The notes under the pieces were generated by a model. It saw nothing but the letters and a program-made list of their open reading frames with translations, did no database searches and had not been told where the DNA came from. A stretch of 64,000 bases of DNA from Medicago truncatula (lineage: Eukaryota > Streptophyta > Magnoliopsida > Fabales > Fabaceae), in contig NC_053043.1 of assembly GCF_003473485.1 (NCBI RefSeq), forward strand, positions 1,126,001-1,190,000, given 5' to 3'. The translations under genes were made by a program, and so were the position numbers. Position 1 is the stretch's first letter; every line of letters begins with the position of its first letter. Positions 11,201 through 23,770 of this stretch are shown here, one piece after another.

Positions 11201-14200
11201 CTGGTCCATTGCTAAAGATATGTTCGAGAAGCTTCCAACTCCTATACCTGTGGTGAAGCAATGGGTGAAGGTAGCTTTAAAAGCATTTAATTTTTGTATT
11301 TAACAGGTTACATTTTAAGTTTTCTTCCTCCTATTGATTATTATATCATATTGTATGCATGTAGATAGAATGCCAGCGTGTTAAGGATGTTGATGGGAGT
11401 GTTGATTCTCCTAGCTTATACAGTCTATTGTTATCTTCTAAAGAATTGTCAAAGAGGAACATTGGCACAATCTTAGAGCAGGTTCAGCTGCTTCGTAGAC
11501 ATTTCCTTTGAATAGAAACCTCATCACAATTTTCCTGCTATGCATTTGATGTTTATTGGTCCTTTTCGATGTGTATCTTTTCTTTTTTTCCTTCATGTCT
11601 GTTTAGGAGCTTACTGAGTACGAGTTGATGAGTTATTACTACCCAGAGTTCTGTCAGAAAATGCAAATCGAAATCACGAATATACTCCTTCAAAATATAT
11701 ATATCACGCCAAATAGTTGCTTTCAAAAGGCACAAACTATAGTCAGAAAAGGAAAGGCATTAAGGTTTTGCGGCATAGGTGGTCTCTCAGACTGCATTCA
11801 GTGTTTGTCAGAAGCAATCATCATTTTGGTAAGCTGTCTGGTGTGTCTCCCTCAAATATCTAACCTCTATTTTCTGTAAAGCTCTATATATTAGAGATGC
11901 ATAGGCCATTAATATGAAGTCCACTTCTGCAGAAGGAGATTTCTGGTGAGATGTGTACCAATTCAATTCCCATTTATAATCAGCTGTGTGTTGCATATTG
12001 TCTACGTGCACTATGTACCCAGGAAGCTGAACCCTCTTCACAGGTACTAAAACATGCTGGTAATTTCCACTTTGTCATTAAACTATTTCTCTCTATTTCT
12101 TTTCTGGGGGCAGTAAATTGTCACAGGTGATGCGATGCCTACACAATTGTCAGTTCCTTGATTTCCCTCTCATGTATGTTGAGGGATTTGGCAACTTCAT
12201 TGATGTATTCTTTGTTCTCTTTTCTTTAAGTTTTCTTACAATTTTGAAGGTTATTTTTTATTCTCCCAACTCTTCGTAATCATCTTCTCATTATTCATCA
12301 AAAAGCTGCTTTTCTCTGACCTTACATTAAACAGCAATTTTGTGTGTGACTAAAAACAGCAAATTTTTGAAGATGTCAAAGCTGCTTTGGATCTATGGTT
12401 GGGCATCTCTTGTGTCGATTGCTTTGAAGAGGGAGAATGTTCTGCATTGTCTGACAATATAACGATTCTACTTTATAACATAATTGATTTATCACACTTG
12501 AAGGTCTGTTTTTCTTAAAATATTTTTTGTTTGTGTAGTTTTTGCATAAGATATATGGTGACAGTATTTTGGTTTCAACAATATCTCTTTAGGGTTTCAT
12601 GGATCTCTTAAATGATGCATACCGGCTGGTGATCAAAATGTTCAAATTAAAGAGTGTCTCAATGGAGAAGTGGTTGACCTTATTGTGGGAAAGTAGAAGG
12701 CTTAGTCACGCTCTCTGTGTTTCGCCTGTTAATGAGGCATTCATCCTGAATTCATTGGATGATTTTAGCGACCTTTCAAATATTAATTTCTGGATACATA
12801 ATCTTAAAGGAAACCAATCCTCATTAATAGGGTTTCAGCAGAATTTCTCTTTTTTGTTTGCAAGCTCTCATAGGAGTTCTTGCGATCATGGTAGCTCGTT
12901 TCAAGTAGAAATCTCAGTTGACGAAGTTCAAAAAGCTGCACTCAAACTGATTTCAAATGTACAGTCCTTCTTAGACATGATTTATGGTACTTCATTTTAT
13001 TTGAACTCATCACTCTATTTTCTGTTAATCTTCTCCTAGGTTCCTGTTCCAAACCATTGCACTTTTCTTGCTGGATATCTTTACAGTGATTTGTGCGGAA
13101 GACTCATTGCAAATGGGCAGTTAATAGAGGCAAGTAGCAATGATTTTGATTTTAGTCCTTACAATACTGATCAGCATCCCTTTAACTTAAATTAAAGATC
13201 ATCGCTATTTGAAGTATCATATTTGTCATAAGTACTGCTTTTTGTGCGAGAGATTGCAATGCTGCTGATCAATCTGTGGTATTTTCTTTCTAGTCAGCCA
13301 AAACTGGTTTGGACTTTGATGTGTGAACTTATTAACTTATCAATGTCTTTTCTACCCTAACTATTTTCTTGGTGGAGTACTGAACTGTGAAAACTTATTT
13401 CTGCACAATTTAATCTGAGATGAAAAATAGGCCAAATACCTTCTGCGGTCCTTTAAGTTTGCTGTTTATAACAAGTTAGTCCTTTAAGTTTTTTTGTTAC
13501 AAATTGGTCTTTTAAGTCATAAAATATCTGCATCATTATCCTATTTTAATCAAACTCAGTTAAAAAGTGTTTATGTGGAGTTTAATGTTAGGTTGGTAGG
13601 TCTAAATTCACCATTCTCAAAACAGGTTCATAGGTGTATTTGATTTGAAACAAAATTGATTGATTACTTGATTTATAATGCTTTTGATAAAAATATTTAT
13701 CTGTAAAATTAGGCTTGAATTCAAAAACAAGAACAAAATGTGCGTAAGAAATCATGTTTTATGTCATAAGCACTTTTGGACTTACCACTTCAATGTTAAA
13801 TGGTCCATGAACACCTTTTAACGAAGTTGGCTGAAAGAATGGTTAACAATATAAGTATTATATGACTTAAAGGACCAATTTGTAACAAAAAAAAATCTTG
13901 AAGGACTAACTGGTTATAAACATCTAACTTAAAGGACCATAGGAGGTATTTGGCATGAAAAATAAGATTGAAAATGCTTAACAGATTTATACTTGATTAC
14001 TTATAGTACCTTGTCCTTTCCTATTTGAACAAGCAAACCTAGATTTGTTAATGTTAATGCATATTTTATCACTCCTATGCGACGTTCTTTCCAGGTAAAC
14101 AAAATTGGTTAATGTTTTTTCCTCCTCAACTTCTTCTTGGTTGGGTAGGTGAATAGTGAAAACTTACACGGGCACAGTTTAAGCTTAGATGAAAAATAAG

Positions 14201-17200
14201 AACGTAAAAGCGTAATGGATTTAGACTTGATTATTTATAATACCTTGTCATTTTCTCCTTCATATTTGTTTTCCTATTCAAACAAGCAGACCTTGATTTC
14301 ATAAAGTTCAAACTTCAAAGCTGTGTGCGTTTTGTGTGTGGTCATTTGAAGATAACCTATCAATGAAATTCATAATTTTGTTTTGTTTTACATCTCTTTG
14401 CACTTGGCTTGTTTAATGACTTATCGTATTTCTTTTCTTTTTTACGTATTATTTATTAGGCTCTTTCATTTGCAAAAGAAGCTCATAGACTACATGATCA
14501 ACTCTTCAAAGTGAAATTTAGGCACATTTTTCAGAAGCATAATGAAGAGAATAATATAACAGTTGATTTTTTGAAGAATCTTATGGAAGGCGTTGATAAG
14601 ATCGAAGTGGACACGTCAGTTGTTAGGGAAATTTTTCTATTTGATTCGATATCACGGGACTTACAAGACAATTATCTGAGTCCGTGGAAAATTATGCAGT
14701 CTTACCTCGAGAGCACTCTTCAGGTTTGACTTGTATCTTGTCCTCCCATCATTTATGGAATTATTGTATTTTTAGGAGGCCTTTTATGGACTGCATTTCA
14801 ATGTCATAAAATGCATGCAGGTAGGAGCCATCTATGAAATTATCGGAGATGGAATTGAGGCTGAAACATATCTTCGATGGGGGAAAGCAATATCTTGTTT
14901 ACTTCAGTTGCCTTTGTTTATAGTTGCTTTCTCTTCCCTCTTAGGTATGTAAGTTACTTGTAGCCTTATTCTGCTGTTGGATTGATAAATTTTTGTTCTC
15001 TATTTTCAGTGTAAAATTAATGTGCCATTTTTTGGTTTGAATTACTAGGAAAACTCTACGCTACGAAAAGACTTTGGGATTCAGCAGATAAGGAACTTCA
15101 ATTAGCTGAGCAGATTTTGAATGATAACAGCACACCATTTTGTTGCTCAAAGTGTAAATTAATACTTGAAGTTACTCTTCATGGGTATCTTGGAGATTTG
15201 TGTCAAAGTAAATTTAATGCTTGTGAAGAGGGTGTTTCCGAAGAGACTGCAAAAAATTGGTACACATCAGCTCTGAATAAATTAACTCTTTCCGAATGGA
15301 AAAACCCTCTGAGTTGTCCTGAAGATGACAGTGATGCAATTGCAACAGATGTAAAATGTGCTGGTGGGAAGACTTGTACTTGCTCTTTAATGAATGAAGT
15401 GGGTGAGGATGTAAAGAAATCTACGAAAGTAGGGCCAGGAACCAAGATTGGACCCAAACAAAATAGGAAGTCTAAAAATGTAGCTAAGGTTATATCAAAG
15501 GAACCAAACATAGTAGTTGAGAATCAATCAAGGCTAACTCGTTCTAGATATCGATCTATACAGAACCAACAAACGAGCATTTCTAGGAAGTTAGAAGTCA
15601 ATGAAAATGTTGAAGGGAACCAAATTTCTGGTCCATCTGACATGCTTAGTCGAAAGGATTCAATTTCGACGGAGATTGGTTGCAGCATTTCATCAAAGAT
15701 AGGTGGCAGAGTTTCTTCAAAGTGTGCAGTAACATGTCTTTTATCTGAAATGAAGTGTTGGAACTGCCTTCCATCTGAAGTTCTGAAATCTGGGTTATTG
15801 AATGATTTTATTATTCTTAAATGGGAGTTTGTTCGGAGGAAACTTTCAATGAAGCTACTCACTCGAGTAGGTATGTGTGCCATTTCACATTTTCTGTCTT
15901 TGTAAATGCATGATTATTCTGTTGTCATTTTCACCTAGTGAATAGAGTGGTAACAGACATGCGCCACACATGTCTTCGTGCATTTGCAGAAACTTTCTGG
16001 AATTTGAAAATTTACTCATGTTGGCATGTAAATTGCTTTATCTGTTTATCTATATATCTATGTAGAGTCCGGATCCGTTGACACCAGGTGTAAGTGTTTT
16101 AACTTACACCAAATCGTGGCCGTAAAATATAATCGATCTGATCGCTGTAATATTTCACGGGTCAAATTAATAATAGAGAGCCACACGGCATTCCATCTTC
16201 TTTTTCTTTTCAGCCATTTAAACCTTCAATGAAACTCACAATATTGCAAATGGAACCAACGCCACTAACTTCCAGACTCTCATAGGCCATCGTCAGAATC
16301 TTCCCCAATTTATTCTCCTATAGTCGTTATCATATTTTCTTTCTGCCCAATTCTAACTTTTTCATACAAAATGTTCATTTGAGACCCTTTATTAGACACA
16401 ACTCATTGAACTCAGGCCATCATAATTTTTTTGGGGTTGAACCTGAAGTGACTTGGCCTCAACAATATCTCAAGTTGTTAATTTCAATATTTCTTTGTCC
16501 TTAAAGTTTCTTTTTTTGGTGGTGACATTGTAAAAACTTGATAAGCATTCTCATTGGTGATAAAGATTCTTATTTGGTATGGTTATAAAATTCCGAATGA
16601 AATACTGGTTTACTGCCATCCCAGACATTTGGTTCGATTAGCAATACAGGGAATTTGGCAAATTAGGTTTTGAATGTAAACGGGAGAAGAGACAGTAGAA
16701 AAGATGAGAGAAGAAGAGATGTCTCATGCCTCAGTTGCTTTTTTTTTTGACTGGACATACGAAATATTATAAGCCGTTTGATCAATAGAAATTTACGGTT
16801 GAGATTTGGTGTACGTCGTTAGACAACTTACACCTAGTTTCAATGGATCCTGACTCATATATATATAATCTCTCTCTCTCTCTCTCTCTCTCGTCATGTA
16901 TTTTCTTTTAGTATATGTTTGGATTCATAATATAAGATGGAATGAAATAGGATAGACTAGTTAGATTTAAAAAAAATGAATGTACCGTCATTCCACTTTG
17001 TTCTGCTATATACCATCAATCCAAGTTTTGCTTCTTTCTTTTTCTAATATGATTGTTCATCTGCAGCGAAGTGTTTTGCATATCCTGATCAAAACGATGA
17101 AGCACAGAAAATTCTTCTAAGAAGCATGTCGTTTCTGTTTGGCAGAAACCCATTCTGCCACACTTTTTCATCAATTCCTGTAGATTCTTTTCACCAATTG

Positions 17201-20200
17201 GTTGCAAAGGAGATACCGGGAGATGTATTTGCTATTGAGCGTGCTGAGATAGTTTATAGCATATGTTGGCATTCTTTGAAATGCTATCATTCAGAGTATA
17301 TGAGGTAGGCATTGACATCCAAAACGTACTGACATTGATTGGCCTCTCAGTTCAGCAATAATATACAAATGGTTTACTAACTTGCAATGTATACAACAAT
17401 ACTTTTTGACTTGCTTTTTTGAAAATGTTTGAGCCTTCCAAATTTGGCATTAGAGCTGTATGTTTGTCAACAAGATAAATGTGTTTGCTTAACTAAGATT
17501 TTCCTCTAGGTTGTAATAGACAAGAGTTGGCAGTTTTAACAGACAACTATCGGATGATTTTCTGATAAAAGAATAGCACCTGAAAATTGTAGTAAAAATA
17601 TTGATTTCTGAATCTAATTTTTTTCCTTGTTCTTCCAGATCCCTTATGCTCTTGTCGATTTTTTTTTATTGCTTTCCTGTATTCCTACAGTAGTATCTCC
17701 CTATGAGTTATGTTTGTAAAATTGTTATATTTGACGCTCTGTGAACATAACATTCTATAATTAACTTTTATAGACTTTGGACATTTTGGTTTTTCCTTAC
17801 AGGAACATTTTTTGTAATCTATCTCACATCAAGTTTGAAGACGTTGCTTCTTGGCTGATGGTAGCTTTTGTACTCTCTCGTGAGGTTCCCGCAGTTTCTC
17901 AAAAGGTCATATTCTCTATCTTCATGTTTTTATTCTGTGACAATTTTTGCGTAATTGGTTTAATTTTTTGATTGGCTAGTTTCGTAACCATGAACATTTT
18001 AGACAATGATACCTGTCTTGACAAGCATAAGATAAAATTGAATCTTAAGAATGTATATTTTGGCTTTCTACAACTCTATTATGGTAGTTGAAATCCACGT
18101 CCCGCATGTGCAAGGCTCTACTATATATCCTCTTCCATGTTCATAATTGAAAATTATGTAGAAGTTTCTAATATAGCAACCCACATAGGTGGTAAGTAAA
18201 AAGTATCCACTTTTTATATAATTAAAAGAAAAGAAACCCAAAATTTAATAACTTGTAGAAATTTGATATAACAGGTTGTTGTACACTTAAGTTGTTTCAG
18301 TAATGGACTTGGACTTAATGACTCATGTTGTTCTATGAAGTGCAAATGCATGCTGCGTTGCTTAATATTCCTGTTTTATGAAGTGAAAATGCATGTCGTG
18401 TTGCTTAATAATCCAGACTCTTAGCTTTTTGTTCTCTTCCTTGGTGTCTATTGTTTTATCACTTGAGCTCTTTCACAGTATATGATCTTAATACGCTAAT
18501 GTTACTGCAACAGGTGTCTATATTACTCGCTGTGATGTATGTGGTTTCTTCCTCGAGTGAACAATTTTTAATGCCATCTTTTAGCAAAGTTTTCGATGAA
18601 AATTATTGGTCTTCGTACTTCCACCAAGCTTCCATAGGAACTCATCTTACTTATCAGTTTCTTTCTCATACAAGTGGGGGATGCAAGGTACAATCTCTTG
18701 TTGATGTTCAGGCATATCTTCATGTTTATCAATATTTTGGAATTTATCCATGGCTTCTATAGTAAGATATGACTCTTCAAAATAAATGTGGGGAAATATA
18801 TCCAAAATATTATTTAAAAATCGTGGCAAGTGTTTAAACGCTAACATGCTTATATAGACTACACTGTACCTAACATGCCTGATTGATGGGCCGAATACAA
18901 CGATTAACATAATTACAATTACACGTCTATTTAAAACACTCTCACAAGCTGGTGAATGAGTATCTATCTATTTCTCATTCCTAGCTTGCAAGTAAGTTGG
19001 CTGAATAGTTTTGTTGGTAAGGCATTCGCTAACACATCTTTCAGTTGATGTCCAGAAGGAATGTTGGTTGTAGTTATCAAACCACTATTCAACTTCTCCT
19101 TGATCAAGTGTTGATCTATTTCAATGTGTTTTTTCTTATTATGCTGAACTTGATTATGATTAATACTGATAGCCTATTTATTATCACAAAACAACTTCAT
19201 AAGATTTTGGCAAATGGTTATAAACACTGTTTTGTGATATGGCAGTGAGGAAGTTTCTCTTGTGCTTTGTGCACCTGTTATTTTGCATATTTCCAGTACA
19301 TTAGCATCTTTTTGCATTCATTTACTTGTCTAAGTATTCTTAAACTTTGATATTATAAGATTCGACATTGTATTGTTTGCTCATGGGAATTGGGAGTGCA
19401 TTATTTATGATTTTCTCAATCGTAAGTTTTGGGGGTTCCCTTTTTTGTACAACTTGCACACTCAAATCTATAGTACCATTGATCTATAGTACCATCAAAT
19501 AATAATATAACTGATACAAAATTCATTGGTTTGATGTGATTTCATTCCTAATTCTATCACGTTTTATGTAACCATTGTTGATCTATCTTATCATTCTCAT
19601 TTTGTAACATGGAGCTTACTATCTTGTTGGATATATTTTCCATCTAACATCTGGTCCTAAACAACATTGTTTCTCTTATAGCTCTACAGTAAAATTTCTT
19701 TAAGCTTGAGTACCATTTTTCTACTAGAAATCAGCCCGAAGCATTCCTCCATTCTATCCACCCTACTTGGATCCTATGATTTCATCTCCCTCTATTTCCT
19801 TGTCATTTTGTATGATGAACCCAAAGTACTTAAATACTAAAACTTGTGTTGCCGATCTAGGATCGATGTGCTTCTTATTAAACTCACATTACATATGCTC
19901 TGTTCTATTTCTGCTTAAGCAAAAGCAACGTGCTTGCTTCCAAGAATTGTCTCTAATTTTTATTTTTATCTTCTCTTCCCAACTCACCAACTTAAGATTA
20001 TACCATCCATACCAACCATGCACCGTGACACCCTCTTTGATGTGTTCAGTTAGCAGTAGCACATATAGAAGAATTAGGACAAAAAAGAGTTCACAGTGAA
20101 CCCTGGATGAGAACCTATGATTATATCTTTTGTATCTCTACTTTGCGTTCTTATGCCAGTTGTGACCACTTTGAGTATCTTTCATTGTTTGAGTGTAAGC

Positions 20201-23200
20201 AATGAAAACCTCTCGATGTTACACAGTACTTGCCCAAGAATGATGCTAAGTTTGAAAACAAGCATTTGGCCTACAAAATACAGTAGGTCTCATATTGTCA
20301 ACGAATGTTGATTCTTAATAATAACATAATGATGTATGAGGAAAAAGGGCGCAACTATGTCCCAGGGGATACCACAAGTTGAATGTAATAGAAGTAATTG
20401 TGTAGTAACTAGTAAGTTGTAAGACAACATTTGCTTCATTGTTGCTTGTTAGTTGATTGACAATTTTCGGGCTGTGTGGGGTAGGACTGTAGTAGCCTGA
20501 TTGGTGTTTTTATAGTTCTCTCTAGGTGTTGACGGGGTTTGCCCCAATTAATAGGCTATCAATTTGGTATTTATAGTTCACTGGGTTTTTCAATAAAAAA
20601 TATAAAGGCATTTGTCATATGCTTCATCATTGGTTTTTTTATGTCCAATAATCTCTTTTAAAATCAAATGTGGAACTTGTATTTTTATGCTGTCCAGTCC
20701 TTCATATTTTAGCAGATCAAATGCATCCTAAGGACTTCTTGCTTCTTCTTCTTCTTCTTAATCAATTTTGATTTCAGGGTCCATATGTTACTGGATCTTC
20801 TTCCATCAGAGAAGTCGCATTTGACTCACTAAGGTAAAAATTGTTCTTATTGCATAAGAAAGAAATGAATAAATTCAAGACTAAAATATGGTTTTGGTCC
20901 CTGCAAATATGCCTCGTTTTGGTTTTGGTCCCTGTAATTTTTTTTTTGTTGTTTTTGGTCCCTGCAAATATGTCTCGTTTTGGTTTTGGTCCCCGACCCC
21001 ACTTTTGTGATGATTTGCACACGTGGCACATGATGACTGAACTCATTTATTAAAAAAAATAGTCCCTGCAAAATCTTTTGATTTTTAAAAAGGTCCCTGC
21101 AAAATATTTTACTTTTGAAAATAGTCCCTGGAGGGACTATTCAGGGACTATTTTCAAAAACAAAATATTTTGCAGGGACCAAAAACAACAACAAAAAATT
21201 ACAGGGACTAAAACTAAAACGAGACATATTTGCAGGGATCAAAACCATATTTTAGCCTAAATTCAAATACAACCTGGACCAATACTCTAATTGTATGTGT
21301 TTCTCCATGCTGCAGGATTGCCCCTGATTCCACTGTAGATTTAGCAGAACATGTGAAGAATTTTTTTGCCCGTCTTCCACTCACAACCATCATCGGTATA
21401 AGTTTGCTTGATCGTGAATATACTAGTTTACTACAGGAGTTGTTGCTTTATCCTGCATGTGTTCGAGCATGGATGTTGGTTTCACGACTGAATTTTAAGA
21501 CTGAACCTGTTGTTATTTTATTGCCACTGGATTCTATTTTACAAGGTATATAGCTCCTGTTTGAACAGAGTACATCATATCAAATCTTATACGTATAAAT
21601 TTCATGAAGTTAGACAATTTAATTTATAACTGTTCATCATCTTTTTTAGATGAGGGTGATCTGAGTACTGGTTCAGACTTTTTGCAAATGTGTGAGAAAC
21701 CTGGTAAAGTCTGGCGTTGTCCATGGGGTGGTTCCACAATGGTTGATGACATTGCACCAGCCTTCAAAACCATTTTGAAAGAGAATTACTCGTCGTCAAC
21801 GTCTCTTTTTGAAACTACAGAACAGAATATGAGGCTATGGTGGGATTGGAGAATCAATGTTGATCGTCGTCTTGCTAAGTTTTTGAGGTGCACTACTTTT
21901 CGTGCATGTTTTGCATCATTTCTCTGTAGTTGAACAACTATGGAACACTCACTTTATACATTCATTTCCAACAAACGTAAAATTTAAAATAGCAGTATGC
22001 ATGATTACATCATTGACAGGGTAGAAGTAGTTTTAACCTTAAAGAAACTAATTGTTATTCTGTTAACAAAAAATAGAAACTAATTGTTATCTCTCCTTGT
22101 ACAATTGTCATCCCTTACCAGGAACCTTGAAGATTTGTGGTTTGGTTCATGGAAATTCTTGCTTCTTGGAGAATGGTCGAATTGCAATTTTTTTGACTCG
22201 GTGCTTAAAAATCTAGTGAATGATCTAAGATCTAAATGCAAATTGAATGTAAATGAGGGTCTTCTTAAAATTATTCTTGGTGGCTCTAAATATGTTTGTG
22301 AAGGAAAGTCATTGCTTCCACAGCTATGCTCAAAGAAGGACTGCTACATTGCTAAAGGAGGCTACTGTGATGGAGCAAAGAGTGGGATATTTTCAAACGT
22401 AGCCAATAAATTAATGTCATCAGAGGTTGCTTTTGAACTATTAAATGAAGCCTTAAATGTGCTCGAAGTGGATGACTCTATGAATAGAGAGCCTGTAATT
22501 CTAGTGTTGGATCCTGAGGTGCAGGTATTTCAATTGTTTATGACTTGCTTATTATGTGTTTTGAAATATTTGAAGCATTACGTACTTAAGTAGTATTTTT
22601 AAATGATTGAGAATGCATAATGTAGTGTGGTTTTAATCAATTTATAGTTTTATACAAACTTTGATAACAAAATCCGACTGCTGCAACAGATGCTCGCTTG
22701 GGAAAATTTGCCTATACTAAGGAAGCAGGAAGTTTACCGCATGCCTTCCGTTAGCAGCATCTCTTTTGTTCTTGATAAAGGCAGCACCAGTAAGGAACCA
22801 GTGGGAAGAAATTTGGCACCCTTTCCTTCTATAGATCCTCTCGATGCTTTTTACTTGGTAAATCCAGATGGTGATCTTGCTGGCACACAAATTGAATTTG
22901 AGAAATTTTTTAGAGATCAAAACCTTGAGGTATTGCATCTGTTTAAATTTTAATAAGAATACTTGGGAAAAACATTTATGTCATTGTATTCCTGCTAGTT
23001 GTTTAATCTATAAGTCTAGTGAATTTTTGTTTCTTTCTTATCATGTCACTTTACAGGGAAAGGCAGGTTCCAAGCCCACCGTCAAAGAATTGGCTTCTGC
23101 ATTGGAAAGTCACGAGCTTTTTATATATTTTGGGCATGGAAGTGGTAAAGCTTGAGAAAACATAAAATAATACATAAATGCATACACTATATTTGTCATT

Positions 23201-23770
23201 CCATGTGAGTCTTATATTCATAAGTGTGGTTGAATTGTATGTGTCTTCACAGGAGTACAGTACATTTCCAGGCGTGAGATTGAGAAACTACCGCAATGTG
23301 GTGCTACACTTCTGATGGGGTGCAGTAGTGGTTCATTGACCCTAAATGGGAGCTATGCCCCACAGGGTGTTCCCCTGTCATATCTGCTGGCTGGTTCTCC
23401 ATCCATTGTTGCCAACCTGTGGGAAGTAACAGACAAGGATATAGATCGATTTGGCAAGGCTATGTTTGATGCCTGGTTGAAAGAAAGGTCAAAAGTTGAC
23501 ATTCAATGCTTGCAGTGCAACTTATTATCTGAAGAACTAGAGGCCATGAATTTGAAGGGTGGCAAGGGTAGAGGAAAAAGAAAAGTCCCAAAGAAGAAAT
23601 CACTAGAGTTGCCTGAGAATGATTCACTTAGTACCAAGTGTAACCACAGACGCAAAATTGGGGCTTTCATGGGCCAGGCGCGTAATGTTTGCAAACTTCC
23701 TTTTTTGATAGGGGCATCTCCCGTATGTTACGGTGTTCCTACTGGAATTTGGAGGAAAAAGGATACTTAA
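5266..23770 (+). CDS. ESP: Separase (peptidase C50), cohesin-cleaving protease
   Basis: Separase cleaves the kleisin subunit of cohesin at anaphase. I read 28 exons: 5266-5897, 6778-6958, 7036-7131, 9190-9324, 9420-9880, 10019-10127, 10283-10408, 11010-11270, 11365-11481, 11607-11828, 11933-12043, 12127-12204, 12360-12503, 12593-12958, 13040-13129, 14460-14723, 14821-14944, 15049-15870, 17067-17304, 17803-17905, 18514-18687, 20778-20833, 21316-21545, 21650-21887, 22122-22524, 22690-22929, 23057-23144, 23253-23770. They total 6627 nt, or 2208 aa plus stop, in one frame, close to the known plant separase. The ATG sits in accATGg. The protease domain is C-terminal: WRCPWGG near 1735, catalytic His in IYFGHGSG (about 2034), catalytic Cys in LLMGCSSGS (about 2060). 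A Cys-rich stretch lies near 1204-1284 ([16 protein letters not shown]). The long N-terminal part should form the helical-repeat superhelix. Intron 15 uses a GC donor (13130). The exon 14 end is the least certain: the donor at 12959 keeps frame, whereas one at 12974-12975 would not. Confidence 0.93.
6209..6286 (+). repeat. 39-bp tandem duplication in separase intron 1
   Basis: Two head-to-tail copies begin ggacacggctttgaccag at 6209 and 6248, differing at about two positions. They lie within a region rich in 'ttggacac/ggacac' words (about 6040-6290). Similar wording occurs in an MRT4 intron at 2449-2560, suggesting a shared dispersed repeat. Confidence 0.6.
7132..9189 (+). other. Separase intron 3, with diverged internal repeats of transposon character
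   Basis: This 2.06-kb intron contains two diverged direct copies of about 250 bp. The first starts near 7800 (ggcactaccactgttagctt) and the second near 8020 (ggactatcgctgtttggctg). Both run through 'gtagtt...ttttcatctaaa' and 'gacat..tgaattttta.taa'. Near 7272 there is a GC-rich palindromic word (gacccgtgcgatgcac) typical of dispersed plant repeats. No coding sequence or clean element ends were found, so I call it a decayed insertion of unknown class. Confidence 0.35.
13430..13954. mobile_element. Mutator-like foldback (MITE) in separase intron 15
   Basis: Inverted ends of about 100 bp read gccaaataccttctgcggtc on the left and, reverse-complemented, gccaaatacctcctatggtc on the right. They continue through 'ctttaagtt..ctgtttataac..gttagtcctt'. 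The sequence atgaaaaata is directly repeated on both sides (13420-13429 and 13955-13964), consistent with a 9-10-bp target duplication. The interior has no ORF. It is inserted in the intron that has the GC donor. Confidence 0.75.
16065..16856. mobile_element. Foldback element in separase intron 18
   Basis: The left end begins gagtccggatccgttgacac. The right end, reverse-complemented, begins gagtcaggatccattgaaac. Similarity continues through 'aggtgtaagt' and 'tacaccaaatc'. The element is 792 bp and non-coding. No clear target duplication is visible because the right flank is an AT microsatellite, so the superfamily is uncertain. Confidence 0.6.
16869..16892 (+). repeat. (TC)12 microsatellite
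   Basis: An uninterrupted TC dinucleotide run lies directly right of the intron 18 foldback and the adjoining AT repeat. Confidence 0.9.
18941..19210 (-). mobile_element. Ty1/Copia retrotransposon relic (RNase H end of pol) in separase intron 21
   Basis: The minus strand encodes the C-terminal end of a Copia polyprotein. It opens with LFCDNK, runs through [20 protein letters not shown] and [16 protein letters not shown], and ends in LTCKLGM before a stop at 18968-18970. These are the usual RNase H landmarks (CDN, KHI(D/E), HxIRE, Q-ADxxTK.L). One in-frame stop (after CDNK) and the lack of gag and the rest of pol show it is a dead fragment. It lies antisense to separase. Confidence 0.8.
19640..20310 (-). 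mobile_element. Decayed RTE-type LINE reverse transcriptase fragment in separase intron 21
   Basis: Read on the minus strand, around 20100 to 20000 the sequence gives broken pieces resembling the 'HQGS-LSPYLF...LT-HIQE-VPWCMLFADD' region of plant RTE LINEs (for example a stretch encoding LNTSKR followed by a CM residue pair). Further 3' on that strand, the run towards 19640 matches my memory of the downstream part of such elements. Frames are interrupted many times. The call rests on pattern memory and needs a protein search. Confidence 0.45.
20879..21257. mobile_element. Mutator-like MITE in separase intron 22, perfect 9-bp target duplication
   Basis: The left end reads gactaaaatatggttttggt and the right end, reverse-complemented, ggctaaaatatggttttgat. 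Both continue with 'ccctgcaaatatg' and repeated 'ggtccct' words. The 9-bp word taaattcaa is repeated exactly at 20870-20878 and 21258-21266, the Mutator-superfamily duplication length. The 379-bp element has no ORF and starts 45 bp after the exon 22 splice donor. Confidence 0.88.

Noticed and set aside
12959..13039. Separase exon 14 extending to the donor-like gtac at 12974-12975
   Set aside because: That junction would put exon 15 out of frame with an early TGA. The donor at 12959 keeps the frame.
20117..20311. 64-codon plus-strand ORF in separase intron 21
   Set aside because: It falls within the antisense RTE-LINE relic and has no host-protein motif.
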